Assembly (NCBI GenBank): GCA_947589175.1
Contig: CANPZR010000038.1
Location: 1-14,441 of the forward strand
Length of the DNA: 14,441 bases
Reading direction: 5' to 3'
Origin: an uncultured Lachnospiraceae bacterium
GTDB taxonomy: Bacteria; Bacillota; Clostridia; Lachnospirales; Lachnospiraceae
Position numbers and translations under genes: made by a program. Position 1 is the stretch's first letter. Each line of letters starts with the position of its first letter. Of the stretch, positions 7,450 to 14,245 are shown in pieces. Under the pieces are notes generated by a model. It was not told the origin of the DNA. It saw only the letters and a list, made by a program, of their open reading frames with translations, and ran no database searches.

Positions 7450-8058
7450 ATGGCATTAGTACCTTATGTCATAGAGCAGACGAGCCGGGGCGGCGAGCGC
7501 TCTTATGATATTTTTTCAAGATTATTAAAAGAGAGAATTATATTTTTGAGCGACGAGGTCAACGATCAGACGGCCAGCCTGGTCGTGGCGCAGCTTCTTT
7601 TTCTGGAGTCGGAAGACCCCAATAAGGACATACAGCTGTACATCAACAGCCCGGGGGGATCTGTCACAGCGGGCATGGCTATTTACGATACGATGAATTA
7701 TGTGAAGTGCGACGTGTCTACGATCTGCATCGGCATGGCGGCCAGCATGGGAGCTTTCCTGCTCTCCAGCGGCGCGAAAGGAAAGCGCTTTGCCCTTCCC
7801 AATGCCGAGGTGATGATCCACCAGCCGTCCGGCGGCGCCAAGGGTCAGGCTACGGAGATTCAGATTGTGGCGGAAAATATTTTAAAAACTAAGAAAAAAT
7901 TAAATGAAATACTGGCTGCCAATACGGGTCAGACTGTGGAAAAAATTGCTGCAGATACGGAGCGCGACAACTTCATGAGCGCTGAAGAGGCGAAGGAGTA
8001 TGGCCTGGTGGACGAGATTGTAGTTAACCGCAACGACACAAAGGAAGAGGAAAAATAG
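7450..8058 (+). CDS. clpP: ATP-dependent Clp protease proteolytic subunit ClpP
   Basis: ClpP forms the tetradecameric serine-protease chamber that degrades proteins fed in by ClpX or other Clp ATPases. The 202-residue protein has the full catalytic triad at expected spacing: Ser99 in GMAASMGAF, His124 in VMIHQPSGG and Asp173 in TERDNFMS. The substrate-binding INSPGGSV motif and the N-terminal LVPYVIEQTSRGGERSYDI segment, which forms the axial loops after short propeptide processing, are intact. GGAGG (7439-7443) lies 6 nt before the ATG. It sits between tig and clpX, its usual partners. A hairpin directly after the stop probably sets the level of read-through into clpX. No CtsR or CIRCE operator was seen upstream. 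Confidence 0.97.
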   Translation: MALVPYVIEQTSRGGERSYDIFSRLLKERIIFLSDEVNDQTASLVVAQLLFLESEDPNKDIQLYINSPGGSVTAGMAIYDTMNYVKCDVSTICIGMAASMGAFLLSSGAKGKRFALPNAEVMIHQPSGGAKGQATEIQIVAENILKTKKKLNEILAANTGQTVEKIAADTERDNFMSAEEAKEYGLVDEIVVNRNDTKEEEK

Positions 8059-8062
8059 TAAA

Positions 8063-8093
8063 AAAATGGTGCCGGGAGTGCTGGCACCATTTT
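8063..8093 (+). terminator. clpP-clpX intercistronic hairpin, likely (partial) terminator
   Basis: AAAATGGTGCC (8063-8073) and GGCACCATTTT (8083-8093) form a perfect 11-bp inverted repeat around a 9-nt loop. The A-rich 5' flank and the short T run at the 3' end make it look like a bidirectional intrinsic terminator, but only four T occur and they are all in the stem. Incomplete termination that lowers clpX relative to clpP, or RNA stabilisation, is plausible. I see no strong promoter between the hairpin and clpX. Confidence 0.6.
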
Positions 8094-8115
8094 CCAGTAT
8101 AGAATGGAGGGCAGT

Positions 8116-8163
8116 GTGAAAATCACGCTCCAGAATGGAGGATATCATGGCGGGCAAAAATAA
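8116..8163 (+). CDS. possible 15-codon upstream ORF overlapping the clpX start
   Basis: A GTG at 8116 opens a 15-codon frame ending with TAA at 8161-8163, encoding MKITLQNGGYHGGQK. It has its own ribosome binding site, GGAGG (8106-8110), 5 nt upstream. That site lies in a 10-nt sequence, AGAATGGAGG (8101-8110), repeated exactly at 8132-8141 as the clpX ribosome binding site. The frame covers the clpX ribosome binding site and overlaps the first codons of clpX by 17 nt in another frame. It may couple or compete with clpX translation, or be a chance duplication of a ribosome binding site. No family is recognised. Confidence 0.25.
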   Translation: MKITLQNGGYHGGQK

Positions 8164-9454
8164 TGAAAGTCAATCCCATTTCCGCTGCTCATTTTGCGGC
8201 AAGATGGAGCATCAGGTTCACAAGCTGATTGCGGGGCCCAATGGGGTATTTATATGTGACGAGTGCATCGACCTGTGCGAAGAAATACTGGCCGAGGAGG
8301 AGATGGACCAGTACGACGAGATTGAGGAAGCGGGAGAAATCAATCTCTTAAAGCCGCGGGAAATCAAGGAATTTCTGGATGAATATGTAGTGGGTCAGGA
8401 AGAGGCGAAGCGGGCTCTTTCCGTGGCTGTCTATAACCATTATAAAAGAATTAAAGCAGGAAAAAATATAGATGTGGAGCTGCAGAAGAGCAACATTCTG
8501 ATGGTGGGGCCCACCGGATCGGGAAAGACCTATCTGGCTCAGACGCTGGCGAAGATTCTGAACGTGCCTTTTGCCATCGCGGACGCCACTACGCTGACGG
8601 AGGCCGGCTATGTAGGCGAGGATGTGGAGAATATTCTTCTGAAAATCATTCAGGCGGCGGACTACGATATTAAGAGAGCGGAACACGGCATTATCTATCT
8701 GGATGAGATTGACAAGATTACCAAAAAAGCGGAAAATGTTTCCATCACCAGAGACGTGTCCGGCGAGGGCGTCCAGCAGGCGCTGTTAAAGATTCTGGAG
8801 GGGACGGAGGCAAGCGTTCCGCCTCAGGGAGGCAGAAAGCATCCCCAGCAGGAATTTTTCCATATCGATACGAGCGATATATTGTTTATCTGCGGCGGGG
8901 CTTTTGACGGCCTGGATAAGATTATCAGCTCCCGCATTGACAAAAAGTCCATCGGATTTAACGCCGAGATTGCCGATTCCACGGATCAGAATGTGGGCGA
9001 GCTGTTCAAGCAGGCCCTTCCCCAGGATTTTGTGAAATTCGGTCTGATTCCGGAGTTCATCGGGCGCGTTCCAGTGACGGTGGCGTTAGACCTTCTGGAC
9101 GAGGAGGCCTTGAAGGAGATTCTGGTGAGGCCGAAAAATGCCATCACTAAACAGTACCAGAAGCTTTTGGAACTGGACGGGATTCATCTGGAATTTGAGG
9201 ACGAAGCCATCGCAGAGGTGGCCAGGCTCTCTACTGAGCGCAAAACCGGAGCCAGAGGCCTTCGCGCCATACTGGAGACATGCATGATGGATTACATGTA
9301 TGAGCTGCCCTCTCGAAGTGATGTGACAGATTGCATCATCACCAAAGAGGTGGTTGACAGAGAGGGGGAACCAAAGCTTCTCAGGGCGGGCGAGGAAATC
9401 CCCCGGCTGGGAAAATCGGACAGCGCGGAAAAGGTGGAGGAAGAGAGCGCATAG
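8147..9454 (+). CDS. clpX: ATP-dependent Clp protease ATP-binding subunit ClpX
   Basis: ClpX is the hexameric AAA+ unfoldase that recognises tagged or native substrates and threads them into ClpP. The 435-residue product is standard length. The N-terminal C4 zinc-binding domain uses Cys14, Cys17, Cys37 and Cys40. Walker A is GPTGSGKT (about 121-128); Walker B is IIYLDEID, with Asp186-Glu187. The pore loops include EAGYVGEDV and the RKHP loop. IGF in KKSIGFNAE is the ClpP-docking tripeptide, which shows that it partners with a ClpP. The start at 8147 gives MAGKNNESQSHFRCSFCG, with GGAGG (8137-8141) 5 nt upstream. The in-frame ATG at 8135 overlaps that site and is less likely. It is preceded by a hairpin and a possible tiny upstream ORF, and followed 23 nt later by lon. 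Confidence 0.97.
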   Translation: MAGKNNESQSHFRCSFCGKMEHQVHKLIAGPNGVFICDECIDLCEEILAEEEMDQYDEIEEAGEINLLKPREIKEFLDEYVVGQEEAKRALSVAVYNHYKRIKAGKNIDVELQKSNILMVGPTGSGKTYLAQTLAKILNVPFAIADATTLTEAGYVGEDVENILLKIIQAADYDIKRAEHGIIYLDEIDKITKKAENVSITRDVSGEGVQQALLKILEGTEASVPPQGGRKHPQQEFFHIDTSDILFICGGAFDGLDKIISSRIDKKSIGFNAEIADSTDQNVGELFKQALPQDFVKFGLIPEFIGRVPVTVALDLLDEEALKEILVRPKNAITKQYQKLLELDGIHLEFEDEAIAEVARLSTERKTGARGLRAILETCMMDYMYELPSRSDVTDCIITKEVVDREGEPKLLRAGEEIPRLGKSDSAEKVEEESA

Positions 9455-9477
9455 ATTAAGTGGAAAGAGGAATTGGG

Positions 9478-11793
9478 ATGAGCGAACAGCAAATGAAAAC
9501 AATGCCGATTCTGGCTTTAAGGAGCATGACGGTGCTGCCGGGCATGCTGGTTCATTTGGATATAAGCAGGGAAATCACCAAGCGGGCCATCGAGGAGGCC
9601 ATGGCGTCCGATGGCAGGATCTTTATTACGGTTCAGAGGGATGAGAGCGTAGAGAACCCGTCCTTTTACGATCTGTATGAGGTGGGCGTGTACGCCAAAA
9701 TCCGTCAGGAAGTGAAAGTGAAGGACAGCGTGGTTCGGATTATGGTGTCCACCAAAAGGCGCGGGCAGCTTCTCAGTCTGAACCAGACAAAGCCCTTTCT
9801 CATGGGAGATGTGACCCCCTATGAGTGGGAGGGCGAGGAGTATCTCGGCGAAGCGGAGAAGGAGGCCATGTGCCGCAATCTGAAAGAAATCTACATGGTC
9901 TATCTGAACGAAAATCCCAGAGCGAGCCGCAGCGCCGTGGACCGCATCCGGAAAATGGACGATTTAGACAAGCTGATCGATCTGGTCGCCATGCATGTGA
10001 ACATGGGCTATGAGAAGCGTCAGGAAGTGTTAGAGTGCCTGGATCTGGAGAGGCGGTATGAGATCGTGGCGGGGGCGCTGATGGAGGAGGTCAATATATT
10101 CCGAATCCGGGAGGCCTACCGCAATAAAGTAAAAGAGGAAGTAGACAAAAACCAGAAAGAGTATTTTCTCCGGGAACAGATGAAGGTGATCCGCGAGGAG
10201 CTGGGAGACGGAGAGAGTACCGAGGATTATGTGGAGAAGTACCAGAAGCAGCTGGCGGAGCTTATTTGCAGCGATGAAATCCGGGAGAAGATCGATGAGG
10301 AGATCAAACGCCTTCAGGCCATTCCCGGAAACTCCTCCGAGCATATTGTCTCCCAGAATTACATTGAGACGCTTTTGGCGCTTCCCTGGGATAAGGTGTC
10401 CGAGGACAATCTGGATATCAACCACGCGGAGCAGATTCTCAACGAGGATCACTACGGACTGGAAAAGGTGAAGGAGCGCATCCTGGAATTTCTGGCGGTG
10501 CGGGCGCTGACCAAGAAGGGCGACAGCCCGATTATCTGTCTGGTGGGTCCGCCGGGGACCGGCAAGACGTCTATTGCCAAGTCGGTGGCGAGAGCGCTGA
10601 ACAAGGAATATGTCCGCATCTGCCTGGGCGGCGTGCGGGACGAGGCGGAGATCCGGGGACACAGGCGGACCTATGTGGGCGCTCTGCCGGGGCGTTTCAT
10701 CGACGGCCTGAAAAAGGCAAAGGTAAAAAATCCGCTGATGCTGTTAGACGAGATCGACAAGACCAGCGGCGACTACAGGGGAGATACATCCTCCGCGCTC
10801 TTGGAGGTGCTCGATTCCGAGCAGAACCGGAATTTCGTGGACCACTATGTGGACCTGCCGGTGGATCTGTCCGAGGTGTTATTTATCTGTACGGCCAACA
10901 CGAAGGACTCCATACCGCGTCCTCTCCTTGATCGCATGGAAGTGATTACCCTGTCCGGCTACACGGAGAACGAGCGCTTCCACATCGGAAGGGACTATCT
11001 CGTTCCCAAGCAGTTTGAGAAAAACGGACTGAAAAAGAGCCAGCTCTCCATCAACGACGCGGCTCTGAAGACGATTATATCCTATTACACGAAAGAGGCG
11101 GGCGTCCGGGAGCTGGAGCGCCAGATCGGCAAGATATGCCGCCGGAGCGCCAAGCAGATTTTAGCGGGCGAGGAGGGGAAAATCAAGGTCACCACGCGGA
11201 ATGTGACGGATTTTCTCGGCAAGAAAAAGTACCGCGTCAACGAGGCCAATAAAAAGGCGGAGGTCGGCGTCGTGAGGGGTCTTGCCTGGACCCAGGTGGG
11301 CGGCGATACACTGGAGATCGAGGTGGCCGCGATGCCGGGCGAGGGAAAGCTGGTGCTGACCGGAAAGCTGGGGGATGTGATGAAGGAGTCCGCCCAGATC
11401 GCCTTGAGTTTGGTTCGGTCGCTGCTTCCCAAGAAGAACCGCTTTTTCAAGGAAAATGATTTTCATCTCCATGTGCCGGAAGGCGCCGTGCCGAAGGATG
11501 GTCCGTCCGCCGGAGTTACCATGACCACAGCGATCTACTCAGTGGTCACCGGGGAGAAGGTGGATTCAAAGGTGGCCATGACCGGCGAGATTACGCTGCG
11601 CGGGCGCGTGCTGCCCATCGGCGGCCTGAAGGAAAAGCTCCTGGCGGCGCGCATCGCGGGAATCGAGCGGGTAGTCGTCCCGGAGGACAACCGGCCGGAT
11701 GTAGAGGAGCTGGAGGAAGAAATCACGGAGGGAATGACAGTCTTTTACGCCAAGACCATTTCTGATGTGCTGAAAGTTGCCCTGAAAAAATAA
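9478..11793 (+). CDS. lon: ATP-dependent protease Lon
   Basis: Lon is a homohexameric cytoplasmic AAA+ protease that degrades damaged and short-lived regulatory proteins. The 771-residue protein shows the full LonA layout. An N-terminal substrate-binding domain begins MPILALRSMTVLPGMLVHLDI. The helical segment contains KEYFLREQMKVIREELG. The AAA+ module has Walker A GPPGTGKT and Walker B LMLLDEIDK. The C-terminal protease domain carries the catalytic Ser677 (PKDGPSAGVTM) and Lys720 (GGLKEKLLAA), 43 residues apart as in E. coli Lon. The ATG at 9478 is preferred, with AGAGGA (9466-9471) 6 nt upstream. A GTG at 9460 would add six residues but has no comparable site. It lies 23 nt after clpX and 23 nt before engB, so the three are probably one transcript. 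No heat-shock operator is visible in the short gap. Confidence 0.97.
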   Translation: MSEQQMKTMPILALRSMTVLPGMLVHLDISREITKRAIEEAMASDGRIFITVQRDESVENPSFYDLYEVGVYAKIRQEVKVKDSVVRIMVSTKRRGQLLSLNQTKPFLMGDVTPYEWEGEEYLGEAEKEAMCRNLKEIYMVYLNENPRASRSAVDRIRKMDDLDKLIDLVAMHVNMGYEKRQEVLECLDLERRYEIVAGALMEEVNIFRIREAYRNKVKEEVDKNQKEYFLREQMKVIREELGDGESTEDYVEKYQKQLAELICSDEIREKIDEEIKRLQAIPGNSSEHIVSQNYIETLLALPWDKVSEDNLDINHAEQILNEDHYGLEKVKERILEFLAVRALTKKGDSPIICLVGPPGTGKTSIAKSVARALNKEYVRICLGGVRDEAEIRGHRRTYVGALPGRFIDGLKKAKVKNPLMLLDEIDKTSGDYRGDTSSALLEVLDSEQNRNFVDHYVDLPVDLSEVLFICTANTKDSIPRPLLDRMEVITLSGYTENERFHIGRDYLVPKQFEKNGLKKSQLSINDAALKTIISYYTKEAGVRELERQIGKICRRSAKQILAGEEGKIKVTTRNVTDFLGKKKYRVNEANKKAEVGVVRGLAWTQVGGDTLEIEVAAMPGEGKLVLTGKLGDVMKESAQIALSLVRSLLPKKNRFFKENDFHLHVPEGAVPKDGPSAGVTMTTAIYSVVTGEKVDSKVAMTGEITLRGRVLPIGGLKEKLLAARIAGIERVVVPEDNRPDVEELEEEITEGMTVFYAKTISDVLKVALKK

Positions 11794-11816
11794 GGCGTGA
11801 GAGAAACGAGGTTTCT

Positions 11817-12416
11817 ATGAAGATAAAATCTCTGGAGCTGGAGACGGTGTGCGGCATCACCAGCAAGCTGCCGCAGCACGACAAGATTGAGATGGCCTTC
11901 TGGGGGCGGTCCAATGTGGGGAAATCCTCTCTGCTGAACAGCCTGTGGAACCGAAAGTCCATGGCGAGGATTTCGGCGCAGCCGGGAAAGACGCAGACAA
12001 TCAATTATTACAATGTGAACGATGTGTGCTATATGGTGGACCTGCCGGGGTACGGATACGCCAAGGTGTCCAGGGAGCTGGCGGGTAAATGGATGGGCAT
12101 GATCGAGAAGTATCTGGATATGTCCCGCGCGCTGCGGGTGGTGTTTCTGCTCATTGATATCCGCCACGAGCCGTCGAAAAAGGACGTGGAAATTTACCGC
12201 CTGCTCTACGACAAGGGATTTAATCCGCTGATTATCGCCACGAAGGCGGACAAGATCAGCAGGCAGGCAAAGAGCAAGAACATCGCCGCGATCCGAAAGG
12301 CGTTGGGGGCTCCGGAGGAGACGCCCATTCTTCCCTTTTCCGCGCTGAATAAAGAGGGAAAAGAGGAAATCTGGGAGTATATCGACATGTTTGTGAGAGA
12401 AATTCCCGTGGAGTGA
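11817..12416 (+). CDS. engB: ribosome biogenesis GTP-binding protein EngB (YsxC/YihA)
   Basis: EngB is an essential TrmE-Era-type GTPase for 50S subunit assembly. The 199-residue protein contains all G motifs in order: G1 GRSNVGKSS (residues 30-38), the G2 threonine region GKTQTINYYNV, G3 DLPGYGYAKVS, G4 ATKADK and G5 FSALNKEG. The GYGYA variant of G3 is the signature that separates EngB from other small GTPases. It begins 23 nt after lon with a weak GAGG-type ribosome binding site about 8 nt upstream. The lon-engB pairing is widely conserved in Firmicutes, supporting co-transcription. A bulged GC hairpin follows the stop codon and may end the operon. Confidence 0.95.
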   Translation: MKIKSLELETVCGITSKLPQHDKIEMAFWGRSNVGKSSLLNSLWNRKSMARISAQPGKTQTINYYNVNDVCYMVDLPGYGYAKVSRELAGKWMGMIEKYLDMSRALRVVFLLIDIRHEPSKKDVEIYRLLYDKGFNPLIIATKADKISRQAKSKNIAAIRKALGAPEETPILPFSALNKEGKEEIWEYIDMFVREIPVE

Positions 12417-12421
12417 CAGAT

Positions 12422-12488
12422 GGCGGGAGCGGCTGTGCCGTTTCTCACCGCCTCTTTGCGATAAATCTCTAGAGCGAACTGTTTGCTC
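12422..12488 (+). terminator. two hairpins between engB and nth; first is terminator-like
   Basis: Hairpin 1 (12422-12452) pairs GGCGG with CCGCC, GAG with CTC and CGGC with GCCG around loop TGT, with small bulges. It is followed by TCTTT, a poor T tract. Hairpin 2 (12472-12488) is GAGCGAA, loop CTG, TTTGCTC, seven pairs including one G-U, ending 4 nt before an ATG that overlaps the nth ribosome binding site. Hairpin 1 could be an inefficient terminator for engB; hairpin 2 may affect nth translation. No clear promoter for nth is visible here. Confidence 0.4.
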
Positions 12489-12504
12489 GGAAATGAGGAT
12501 TACT

Positions 12505-13137
12505 ATGACGAAAAAACAGCGGGCAGCGCAGATTATCGAGCTGCTGGAAAAGGAGTACCCGTTGGCGGACTGCACATTAGATTATGACGAGGCGTGGAAG
12601 CTGCTTGTCAGCGTCCGGCTGGCGGCGCAGTGTACGGACGCGCGGGTGAATATCGTAGTACAGGACCTCTACGCGAAGTATCCGTCCCCGGCGGCGCTGG
12701 CGGAGGCCTCGCCGGAGGAGATTGAGGAAATCGTAAAGCCCTGCGGCCTCGGGCACAGCAAGGCGAGAGATATTCATGGATGCATGACGATGCTGGTGGA
12801 GCAGTACGGGGGACGGGTGCCGGACACGATGGAGGAGCTATTAAAGCTTCCCGGAGTCGGGCGCAAGAGCGCCAACCTCATTATGGGAGACGTATTTGGC
12901 AAGCCAGCCATTGTAACGGACACCCACTGCATCCGGCTGGTCAACCGCATGGGATTGGTGGACGGCATCAAGGAGCCGAAAAAGGTGGAGATGGAGCTCT
13001 GGAAGATTATTCCGGGGGAAAAAGGGAATGATTTCTGCCACCGGCTGGTACATCACGGACGGGAGGTCTGCACCGCGAGGAGCGCGCGCTGCGAGAGGTG
13101 CTGTCTTTCCGATGTATGCAAAAAAGCGCTCAAATAA
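12505..13137 (+). CDS. nth: endonuclease III (DNA glycosylase/AP lyase)
   Basis: Endonuclease III removes oxidised pyrimidines and nicks the resulting abasic site in base-excision repair. The 210-residue product matches the family length. The helix-hairpin-helix LPGVGRKSA contains the catalytic Lys121, and VTDTHCIRLVNR contains the catalytic Asp139. The C-terminal 4Fe-4S cluster ligands are present at Cys189, Cys196, Cys199 and Cys205 with the canonical C-x6-C-x2-C-x5-C spacing. All positions are within one or two residues of the E. coli numbering. The ATG at 12505 is chosen because GAGG (12495-12498) lies 6 nt upstream. The in-frame ATG at 12493 overlaps that site. A small membrane-protein gene follows after 15 nt with its own ribosome binding site, so the two are probably co-transcribed. 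Confidence 0.95.
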   Translation: MTKKQRAAQIIELLEKEYPLADCTLDYDEAWKLLVSVRLAAQCTDARVNIVVQDLYAKYPSPAALAEASPEEIEEIVKPCGLGHSKARDIHGCMTMLVEQYGGRVPDTMEELLKLPGVGRKSANLIMGDVFGKPAIVTDTHCIRLVNRMGLVDGIKEPKKVEMELWKIIPGEKGNDFCHRLVHHGREVCTARSARCERCCLSDVCKKALK

Positions 13138-13152
13138 GAGAGGAGAATTGTT

Positions 13153-13617
13153 GTGAAGGAATTATGCAAAAAATGCCTGAAACCGGAGATCGTGCGAAAG
13201 ATAACGGGAACCATCTGCGCCCTGGAGGGGATTTTTACGCTGCTGATGGCTGTGATGATTGCAAGGCTGTATCTGACCGAGGGACGGGAGTCCTTCTCCC
13301 CGGACGAGCTGGATCTGTTTCCCATGCTCATCGGATTCTGCGCGTTTTATGGGATTCTCTGCGTGTTCTACTCCTATTTCCGGTTCCGCTTCGCTTCCGG
13401 GACGCCTTTAGTGGAGCTGTTCTGGAAGTACAAGATCACGTTTATTTTATATATCGTGGTCAGCGGCATGAGCCTTGTGTGGGTCCTCCCCACCATGCTT
13501 GGGCGGACGGACCTCATGGGATATATCGAGGTTCCCATCGGCATCATCGGGATGCTCGCCATCGTGCTGGATTTCTACCTCTATATCCGGGTGTTTATAA
13601 AATGGCTGCGGAGCTGA
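13153..13617 (+). CDS. small four-helix membrane protein of unknown function
   Basis: I do not recognise this 154-residue protein. It starts at GTG 13153 with AGGAGA (13141-13146) 6 nt upstream. A short N-terminal segment carries Cys5 and Cys8 (CKKC) and several lysines. Four hydrophobic stretches follow at about residues 18-40, 56-77, 94-116 and 125-147. The loop between helices 1 and 2 is acidic (TEGRESFSPDELDLF), while the stretches after helices 2 and 4 are rich in Arg/Lys (YFRFRF, FIKWLRS). By the positive-inside rule both termini would be cytoplasmic. It lies 15 nt after nth, but nothing ties it to DNA repair. Its TGA stop directly abuts the stop of the opposing gene on the minus strand. 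Confidence 0.8.
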   Translation: MKELCKKCLKPEIVRKITGTICALEGIFTLLMAVMIARLYLTEGRESFSPDELDLFPMLIGFCAFYGILCVFYSYFRFRFASGTPLVELFWKYKITFILYIVVSGMSLVWVLPTMLGRTDLMGYIEVPIGIIGMLAIVLDFYLYIRVFIKWLRS

Positions 13618-14016
13618 TTACGGGCTCCCCACCAGCATTTTTTCATAGAGAAGCCCCACCACGAACCATACCGGGGCGTAATCAAAACGGATGATACCCT
13701 TGTAGCTGGCCTTCGCGCCGCTGTAGTCCCAGGGGCAGCATCCTTTTTTCTTTAACAGGCTCCCGGCGCTAAATTCCGTGAGAAAAATCGCCGCCGTGTA
13801 GATGGAGCCCCGCAGCATGACGGGCTTTCCCTTTATGGCCTGGCACAGCGGCTCCATGAGGGAGGCCATGCCGTAGATGGGAAACATCCAGATGGAAGTG
13901 GCGCATTTTAGCTGCTTGTCCTTTTTGTGGCAGAGGGAATCGCAGCCGGTCCAGAAGCACTCCAGGCCCCATCCCATCAGTCCGCATTTCATAAAATTGT
14001 TCAATTTGTGGCTCAT
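13618..14016 (-). CDS. putative CmpB-type (ABC-transporter type IV-like) membrane protein
   Basis: The 132-residue protein resembles the 'putative ABC-transporter type IV' (ABC_trans_CmpB) family by its MGWGLECFW opening and the diagnostic CPWDYSG block at residues 94-100, preceded by a helix with a Thr-Glu-Phe motif. That family is common in Clostridia and its function is not established; no ATPase partner is encoded nearby, so a transport role is only a label. Hydrophobic segments are at about 4-22, 42-60, 68-88 and 106-126. The start at 14016 has only a GGGGG-type upstream match 5 nt away, and an in-frame ATG at 14028 is an alternative. The upstream frame continues open to 14124, but its residues are unlike the family. 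Its stop codon (13618-13620) is immediately adjacent to the stop of the converging plus-strand gene. Several cysteines (11, 20, 25, 29, 38, 58, 93, 94) are noteworthy. Confidence 0.7.
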   Translation of the reverse strand: MSHKLNNFMKCGLMGWGLECFWTGCDSLCHKKDKQLKCATSIWMFPIYGMASLMEPLCQAIKGKPVMLRGSIYTAAIFLTEFSAGSLLKKKGCCPWDYSGAKASYKGIIRFDYAPVWFVVGLLYEKMLVGSP

Positions 14017-14027
14017 AATAACCCCCA

Positions 14028-14080
14028 TTCCGGAGCGTTTACAATTTTGTGACGCCCCGGCACAATAAATTTTCCGGAGC
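14028..14080 (-). repeat. pair of 9-bp direct repeats upstream of the CmpB-like gene
   Basis: TTCCGGAGC occurs at 14028-14036 and again at 14072-14080, 44 bp apart, just upstream of the minus-strand gene start. Each copy contains the palindrome TCCGGA. The spacing is close to four helical turns, which would suit a DNA-binding protein, but chance is possible. A convincing promoter for the minus gene was not found; TATACT on the minus strand (14108 to 14103) lacks a good -35. Confidence 0.3.
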
Positions 14081-14143
14081 AGATTATTTTCACTCCGAAC
14101 ATAGTATATCCAAAAAAAGTCCAATTATTTTTTGCCCTAAAAG

Positions 14144-14178
14144 TATATGGCTGGTTCGAGCTAGTCATATGTTTTTTT
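14144..14178 (+). terminator. plus-strand intrinsic terminator beyond the convergent pair
   Basis: TATATGGCTGG (14144-14154) pairs with CTAGTCATATG (14161-14171) over eleven positions around loop TTCGAG, and seven T follow immediately (14172-14178). Three of the pairs are G-U in the plus-strand RNA and would be mismatches in the minus-strand RNA, so the structure is oriented as a plus-strand terminator. The stem is AU-rich, so strength is uncertain. The nearest plus-strand gene ends at 13617. Confidence 0.5.
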
Positions 14179-14203
14179 GGAAAAGGGAATGAGCAGAAAA
14201 AAC

Positions 14204-14232
14204 TTGACACATTAAAAAAAGTGGCGTATAGT
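14204..14232 (+). promoter_or_regulatory. promoter P1 upstream of the DUF1015 gene
   Basis: A perfect TTGACA (14204-14209) and TATAGT (14227-14232) are separated by 17 nt. Transcription should start near 14239, about 144 nt before the start codon. A dyad overlaps the -10 box and a hairpin begins a few bases after the start site. Confidence 0.75.
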
Positions 14233-14242
14233 TTCATATACG
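14225..14242. promoter_or_regulatory. 18-bp dyad over the P1 -10 box, candidate operator
   Basis: CGTATA (14225-14230) and TATACG (14237-14242) are perfect inverted half-sites separated by GTTTCA. The dyad spans the -10 hexamer and the predicted start site of P1, a typical position for a repressor. The regulator is unknown; no regulatory gene is encoded next to it within the window. Confidence 0.4.
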
Positions 14243-14245
14243 AGC

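Noticed and set aside
8071..8083. GAGTGCT in the clpP-clpX hairpin as a CIRCE (HrcA) half-site
   Set aside because: The inverted partner at the required spacing is absent; the symmetry belongs to the GGTGCC/GGCACC stem instead.
9460..9477. GTG extension of lon by six residues
   Set aside because: The preceding sequence lacks a ribosome binding site, whereas AGAGGA is well placed for the ATG at 9478.
11745..12575. 276-codon minus-strand open frame across engB
   Set aside because: It is antisense to an intact conserved GTPase gene, with low-complexity His/Arg-rich translation typical of shadow frames.
14017..14124. N-terminal extension of the CmpB-like protein to 14124
   Set aside because: The extra 36 residues do not resemble the family and span an A/T-rich, repeat-containing region that looks like promoter/leader; the start at 14016 fits better.
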